From Dehalococcoidia bacterium UBA1222 (GTDB lineage: Bacteria > Chloroflexota > Dehalococcoidia > Dehalococcoidales > UBA1222), in assembly GCA_002309415.1 (NCBI GenBank), contig DBXC01000003.1:337-29197 (forward strand): DNA of 28,861 nucleotides, read 5' to 3'. The notes beneath the pieces are model-generated. The model searched no databases and had not been told where the DNA came from. It worked only from the letters and a program-made list of their open reading frames with translations. Position numbers and translations under genes: made by a program. Positions 24,686 through 28,861 of the stretch are shown one piece after another. Numbering within the stretch: the first letter of the stretch is position 1; every line of letters begins with the position of its first letter.

Positions 24686-25405
24686 ATGGACATTTACAAG
24701 ATTAATTCACCAGCTGAACTCATTAAGGGTAATCCCTATGTCGGTCGCGGTATCGTCATCGGTAAGAGTAAAGACGGCAAGAAAGCTGCTTTTGCTTATT
24801 TCATCATGGGACGTTCTGCCAACTCCCGTAACCGTGTCTTCGTTGAGAAGGATGGCGATGTTTTTACCGAACCATTTGATGTATCAAAGGTCCAGGACCC
24901 CAGTCTCATCATTTATGCCGCTGTCCGCGAGACTGAAAATTCTGTCATCGTTACCAACGGCAATCAGACCGATACTATCTTCGAAGGTATGCAGTTAGGT
25001 AAGACCTTCTGTCAGTCGCTTTCGTCCCGTGAATTTGAACCTGATGCTCCTAACTGGACTCCTCGTATCTCCGGTATCATCGAATTCAAGGGCGCTGATT
25101 TCACCTATAAAATGAGCATTTTAAAGAGTATCGACGCCGAGGGCTCTGATTGCGCCAGATTCACTTATGCTTATCCTTCCAAAGCCGGTCTCGGACATTT
25201 TATCCATACCTATGTAACTGACGGCAATCCTATCCCCACGTTCCAGGGCGAGCCTGAACGCATGGCTGTCCCTGATTCCATCGACGATTTCACTAATGAG
25301 CTCTGGGATGCATTGGATCCAGATAACAAGATCTCTCTCTATGTCAGATACATTGACCTTGAATCTAAACAGTGCGAATCCAGACTTATCAATAAGAACA
25401 AATAA
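24686..25405 (+). CDS. purO: IMP cyclohydrolase (PurO-type, archaeal-like family)
   Basis: 239 residues. The sequence matches the stand-alone IMP cyclohydrolase family first known from archaeal PurO rather than the bacterial PurH N-terminal domain: NPYVGRGIVIGKSKDGK near the N-terminus, YFIMGRSANSRNRVF (38-52), IIYAAVR, TNGNQTDTI and the internal WTPRISGII. It closes FAICAR to IMP, the last step of the pathway. GAGGGG precedes the ATG, and the gene lies next to the AICAR transformylase, so the two together replace bifunctional PurH. Catalytic residues were not checked individually. Confidence 0.88.
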   Translation: MDIYKINSPAELIKGNPYVGRGIVIGKSKDGKKAAFAYFIMGRSANSRNRVFVEKDGDVFTEPFDVSKVQDPSLIIYAAVRETENSVIVTNGNQTDTIFEGMQLGKTFCQSLSSREFEPDAPNWTPRISGIIEFKGADFTYKMSILKSIDAEGSDCARFTYAYPSKAGLGHFIHTYVTDGNPIPTFQGEPERMAVPDSIDDFTNELWDALDPDNKISLYVRYIDLESKQCESRLINKNK

Positions 25406-25419
25406 AGAGGGGCATTATC

Positions 25420-26604
25420 ATGAAAGAATTCGAACTCAAATACGGCTGTAACCCCAATCAGAAACCTGCCAAGATCTTCATGTATGACGGACAGGACCTT
25501 CCGATCCAGATCCTCAACGGACGACCTGGTTACATCAATTTCCTCGATGCATTTAACTCTTGGCAGCTCGTGAAAGAACTCAAGGCAGCTATCGGCATGC
25601 CTGCGGTTACTTCTTTCAAGCACGTTAGCCCCACTTCTGCTGCCATCGGTCTTAAGCTTGATGAAAAGCTCAAGAAAGCATGTTTCGTCGATGATGTTGA
25701 GGGTCTCGACGATTCTCCCTTGGCCTGTGCATATGCTCGTGCCCGAGGTACTGACCGAATGTGCTCCTTCGGCGACTGGGTCGCTTTATCCGATGTCTGC
25801 GATGTTACCACCGCCAAGATGATTAAACGAGAAGTCTCTGATGGTATCATCGCTCCTGGATATGATCCTGAAGCTCTCGAGATCCTTAAAGCCAAGAAGA
25901 AAGGTGCTTACAACGTCGTTCAGATCGATTCAGCTTATGTTCCTGCTCCTGTTGAACATAAGCAGGTCTACGGTATCACTTTTGAACAGGGCCGCAATGA
26001 ATTCAAGATCGACAAAGAACTCCTTTCCAATATCGTCACTGAGAATAAAGACCTTCCTGAAAGTGCTGTCCGAGATCTCATCATCTCTCTCATCACTTTG
26101 AAATATACTCAGTCCAATTCTGTCTGCTATGCCTATCATGGTCAGGCTATCGGTGTAGGTGCCGGTCAGCAGTCCAGGATCCATTGCACACGTCTTGCCG
26201 GTTCTAAGGCTGATACTTGGTTCCTCCGACAGTGCGATAAGGTCCTTGCTCTTCCGTTCCGACCTGATCTTGCCCGAGCTGATCGTGATAATGTCATCGA
26301 CGGCTATATCAACCATAACGAAGAGGATGTCTGCGCTGACGGTAATTGGCAGAAGTACTTTACTTCTCAGCCTGAAAAACTGACCTGTCAGGAAAAGAAA
26401 GACTTCCTTGCTACTATCGATGATGTATCCATCGGTTCTGATGCCTTCTTCCCGTTCTCCGATAACATCGAACGAGCTAAGAAGTCCGGCGTCAAATACG
26501 TAGCAGAACCCGGCGGCAGTATCCGTGATGATGCCGTCATCGACTGTGCCAATAAATATGGCATGGTCATGGCCTTCACCGGTATGCGACTTTTCCATCA
26601 CTGA
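25420..26604 (+). CDS. Stand-alone AICAR transformylase (PurH C-domain-like)
   Basis: 394 residues. The sequence covers the AICAR formyltransferase domain of PurH without the MGS-like cyclohydrolase domain. Seen: LKYGCNPNQKPA at the start, LNGRPGYINFLDAFNSWQLV, the catalytic SFKHVSP (PurH has FKHVNP-type), YTQSNSVCYA and GQAIGVGAGQQSRIHC (binding loop), and DAFFPFSDNI with AEPGGSIRD. It formylates AICAR (ZMP) with 10-formyl-THF, the reaction that consumes the riboswitch ligand. Such single-domain enzymes are sometimes called PurV or PurP-independent PurH; the symbol is left open. GAGGGG precedes the ATG, 14 bases after purO. Confidence 0.9.
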   Translation: MKEFELKYGCNPNQKPAKIFMYDGQDLPIQILNGRPGYINFLDAFNSWQLVKELKAAIGMPAVTSFKHVSPTSAAIGLKLDEKLKKACFVDDVEGLDDSPLACAYARARGTDRMCSFGDWVALSDVCDVTTAKMIKREVSDGIIAPGYDPEALEILKAKKKGAYNVVQIDSAYVPAPVEHKQVYGITFEQGRNEFKIDKELLSNIVTENKDLPESAVRDLIISLITLKYTQSNSVCYAYHGQAIGVGAGQQSRIHCTRLAGSKADTWFLRQCDKVLALPFRPDLARADRDNVIDGYINHNEEDVCADGNWQKYFTSQPEKLTCQEKKDFLATIDDVSIGSDAFFPFSDNIERAKKSGVKYVAEPGGSIRDDAVIDCANKYGMVMAFTGMRLFHH

Positions 26605-26634
26605 TGACTGATTAATCGTCCTAGGAGGAAAGAC

Positions 26635-27903
26635 ATGAAGATCGCTGTGATTGGTGGCGGCGGACGAGAACACGCCATCATTAAGAAACTCAGAGAATAT
26701 AAAGAACCATTACAGATCGTTGCTATCCCTGGCAACGGCGGTATCGCTCTTGATGCCGAGTGTGTCGAAATCGATGCTAAGAACATTCCCGAGATCGTCG
26801 CGTTTTGTGTAGAAGCCAAGATCGATTATGCCATCGTTGCACCCGATGATCCTTTGGTCCTTGGATGTGTCGATGCGCTGGAAGAGAAGGGTATCCCTTG
26901 CTTTGGTCCTCGTGCCAACGCTGCTATTATCGAGGGCTCTAAAGTCTTCTCTAAGAACCTCATGAAGAAGTATGGTATTCCCACAGCTTTCTATGAGACA
27001 TTCGATAACAAAGACAGTGCACTCCTTTATCTCGAGAGCGCTGAATTCCCCATCGTCATCAAGGCTGACGGTCTTGCATTAGGTAAGGGCGTTATCATCG
27101 CCGAAGATAAAGGAATGGCACGTGAAGCTGTCATCTCCATCATGGAAGATAAGAAGTTCGGTGCTTCCGGTGACCATATCGTCATCGAAGAATTCCTCAC
27201 TGGTGTTGAAGTCTCCGTTCTTGCTTTCACTGACGGCAAGACTGTTAAACCCATGATTTCATCCATGGATCATAAACGTGCCTGTGATAACGATACCGGT
27301 CTCAATACCGGTGGTATGGGGACTATTGCCCCTAATCCTTACTATACCGATGAGGTGGCTGATCGATGTATGAATGAGATCTTCCTTCCCACCATCGATG
27401 CTATGAACAAAGAGGGACGAACCTTCAAAGGATGTCTTTATTTCGGTCTCATGATCACTGAAAAAGGGCCGAAAGTCATCGAATATAACTGCCGCTTTGG
27501 AGACCCCGAGACTCAGGTAGTTTTGCCTCTGCTCGAATCAGATCTCCTGACCATCATGAAAGCTGTCACTGAAGAACGACTTGCTGAAGTCGAAGTCAAG
27601 AACAGTGATAAATCCGCCTGCTGCGTCATCATGGCATCAGCAGGGTATCCTGTGAAATATGAAAAGGGATTCGACATCGATATTCCTGCCGATGTCCTTC
27701 CTGACGTATATGTAGCCGGTGCCAAACTCAAAGAGAATAAGCTTGTCACTAGCGGCGGACGTGTATTAGGCGTCACCGCTGTTGCTGATACCTTGAAACA
27801 GGCTATCACTGATGCCTACGAAAAGGTCGATCAGATTTATTTCAAGAACATGTATTTCAGACATGATATCGGCGCAAAAGCATTAAAGATATTGGAGAAA
27901 TAA
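26635..27903 (+). CDS. purD: Phosphoribosylamine-glycine ligase (GAR synthetase)
   Basis: 422 residues, normal length. PurD joins phosphoribosylamine and glycine with ATP, taking the product of the PurF-like enzyme. Seen: the N-terminal IGGGGREHAI (5-14), PGNGGI, the ATP-grasp region with KADGLALGKGVIIAED and EEFLTGVEVSVLAF, SSMDHKRACDND, NTGGMGTIAPNP, and the metal-binding EYNCRFGDPETQVVLP. AGGAGG lies 6 bases before the ATG. PurL starts two bases past its stop. Confidence 0.96.
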   Translation: MKIAVIGGGGREHAIIKKLREYKEPLQIVAIPGNGGIALDAECVEIDAKNIPEIVAFCVEAKIDYAIVAPDDPLVLGCVDALEEKGIPCFGPRANAAIIEGSKVFSKNLMKKYGIPTAFYETFDNKDSALLYLESAEFPIVIKADGLALGKGVIIAEDKGMAREAVISIMEDKKFGASGDHIVIEEFLTGVEVSVLAFTDGKTVKPMISSMDHKRACDNDTGLNTGGMGTIAPNPYYTDEVADRCMNEIFLPTIDAMNKEGRTFKGCLYFGLMITEKGPKVIEYNCRFGDPETQVVLPLLESDLLTIMKAVTEERLAEVEVKNSDKSACCVIMASAGYPVKYEKGFDIDIPADVLPDVYVAGAKLKENKLVTSGGRVLGVTAVADTLKQAITDAYEKVDQIYFKNMYFRHDIGAKALKILEK

Positions 27904-27905
27904 CC

Positions 27906-28861
27906 GTGATTTACAGAGTATTTGTTGAGAAAAAACCTGAATTAGCTAATGAAGCAAAAGCTCTTCTTTCTGATGCTGTATCTTTGCTTGGTATCAGCCG
28001 TTTGAAGGACGTACGTCTGTTCAATCGCTATGATGTTGAAAATATCGATCAGGAACTCTTCGAATACTCTGTTAAGACCGTTTTTGCTGAACCCCAGCTT
28101 GATATCGCAACTTATGAACTTGATATCAAAGATGCTTGTGTCTTTGCCGTCGAATATCTCCCAGGTCAGTTCGATCAGAGAGCAGATTCTGCTGCTCAGT
28201 GTATCCAGATCATCTCACAGCAGGAACGACCATTAGTCCGCTCTGCTAAAGTCTATGCTTTATACGGTGACCTTACTGGTGAAGATATCCAGGCCATCAA
28301 GAAGTACGTCATCAATCCTGTTGAATCTCGTGAGGCTTCTCTTGAACTTCCTGAGACTCTTCAGATGAAATACGCTGTACCCGATAAGGTCAAGACTATC
28401 GAGGGCTTCACCAAGATGACTCCCGAAGAACTGACCAACCTTCTCACAGAAATGGGCTTGGCTATGGACTATAGCGATATCCTTTTCTGCCAGGAGTACT
28501 TTATCTCTGAAAAACGTGATCCGACTGTTACTGAGATCAAGATGATCGACACATATTGGTCCGATCATTGCCGTCATACCACATTCAATACCATCATCGA
28601 TGATGTTAAGTTCGAGGATCCTCTTCTCCAGTCTGCTTATAGTGATTATCTCCAGACCAAGAGAGAACTTAGAGGCGGTAAGCCTATCTGTCTGATGGAC
28701 ATCGGTACATTGGCTGCCAAGTATCTGAAAGAGCAGGGCAAACTCGACAAACTTGATGAATCCGAAGAGATCAATGCCTGCACGGTGAAGATGGAGATCG
28801 AAGTCGACGGAAAGAAAGAGCCGTGGCTGCTGCTTTTCAAAAACGAAACGCACAACCACCC
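27906..28861 (+). CDS. purL: FGAM synthase, N-terminal part (3' truncated by window)
   Basis: About 318 codons are visible from a GTG start two bases after purD; the frame remains open to the window end. The N-terminus (IYRVFVEKKPELANEAKALL, GISRLKDVRLFNRYDV) is that of the large single-chain clostridial PurL, usually about 1250 residues with a fused C-terminal glutaminase. Seen further on: the linker helix TPEELTNLLTEMGLAM, the TYWSDHCRHTTF motif of the FGAM synthase domain, and, at the edge, FKNETHNHP of the ATP/substrate site. It converts FGAR to FGAM with glutamine. The presence of the glutaminase domain cannot be seen. Confidence 0.93.
   Translation, partial: MIYRVFVEKKPELANEAKALLSDAVSLLGISRLKDVRLFNRYDVENIDQELFEYSVKTVFAEPQLDIATYELDIKDACVFAVEYLPGQFDQRADSAAQCIQIISQQERPLVRSAKVYALYGDLTGEDIQAIKKYVINPVESREASLELPETLQMKYAVPDKVKTIEGFTKMTPEELTNLLTEMGLAMDYSDILFCQEYFISEKRDPTVTEIKMIDTYWSDHCRHTTFNTIIDDVKFEDPLLQSAYSDYLQTKRELRGGKPICLMDIGTLAAKYLKEQGKLDKLDESEEINACTVKMEIEVDGKKEPWLLLFKNETHNH

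Noticed and set aside
1..28861. CRISPR arrays, insertion sequences, tRNA or rRNA genes
   Set aside because: No regularly spaced direct repeats, transposase or integrase genes, or tRNA/rRNA-like segments were seen on either strand.

Overview
The window reads as a chromosomal segment of an anaerobic, low-to-medium GC Bacillota, most likely class Clostridia. The grounds are strong AGGAGG-type ribosome sites, frequent TTG/GTG starts, the clostridial forms of PurC, PurF and PurL, a MATE transporter fused to an ATPase-like domain, and CPBP and MerR proteins of clostridial type. Genus cannot be named from the sequence alone.

Layout. (1) 1-729: the 3' end of an isoleucyl-tRNA synthetase gene. (2) 814-13462, minus strand: five large, tightly packed genes that look like an anti-phage / DNA-modification operon. 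In transcription order these are a SNF2-type helicase with a C-terminal DUF3883-like nuclease-fold domain, a full-length DUF1156 DNA adenine methylase, a shorter DUF1156 paralogue whose catalytic DPPY is replaced by ELPY, a HEPN-DUF499 ATPase, and a small JAB/JAMM-motif protein. Stop-to-start gaps are 9, 14, 1 and about 25 bases. The block is more AT-rich than its surroundings (a sampled line of the DUF499 gene is about 40% GC, one of purF about 47%). (3) 13723-16475: an HtrA-like lipoprotein protease, a shikimate-kinase-like P-loop kinase, and a coupled pair of membrane proteins (J-domain/TPR protein and zinc-ribbon protein). (4) 16580-20059: a MATE-ATPase fusion transporter, then a MerR regulator with membrane segments overlapping a CPBP intramembrane protease gene, behind a promoter with the long spacer typical of MerR control. 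(5) 20140-28861: a purine biosynthesis operon purE-C-F-M-N-O-(AICAR transformylase)-D-L led by a ZTP riboswitch with an overlapping terminator; purL runs off the window.

How the genes work together. The helicase, methylases, HEPN-ATPase and JAB protein probably form one restriction-like system in which host DNA is adenine-methylated and unmodified DNA is acted on by the ATPase/helicase. The most unusual points are the paired active and degenerate methylases (reminiscent of METTL3-METTL14), the HEPN R-x4-H motif, and the JAB gene at the operon end. The pur operon covers most de novo IMP steps. Its ZTP riboswitch senses folate/10-formyl-THF shortage, which stalls exactly the transformylase steps (PurN, AICAR transformylase) that the operon encodes. 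Its PurF lacks the residues of a working glutaminase.
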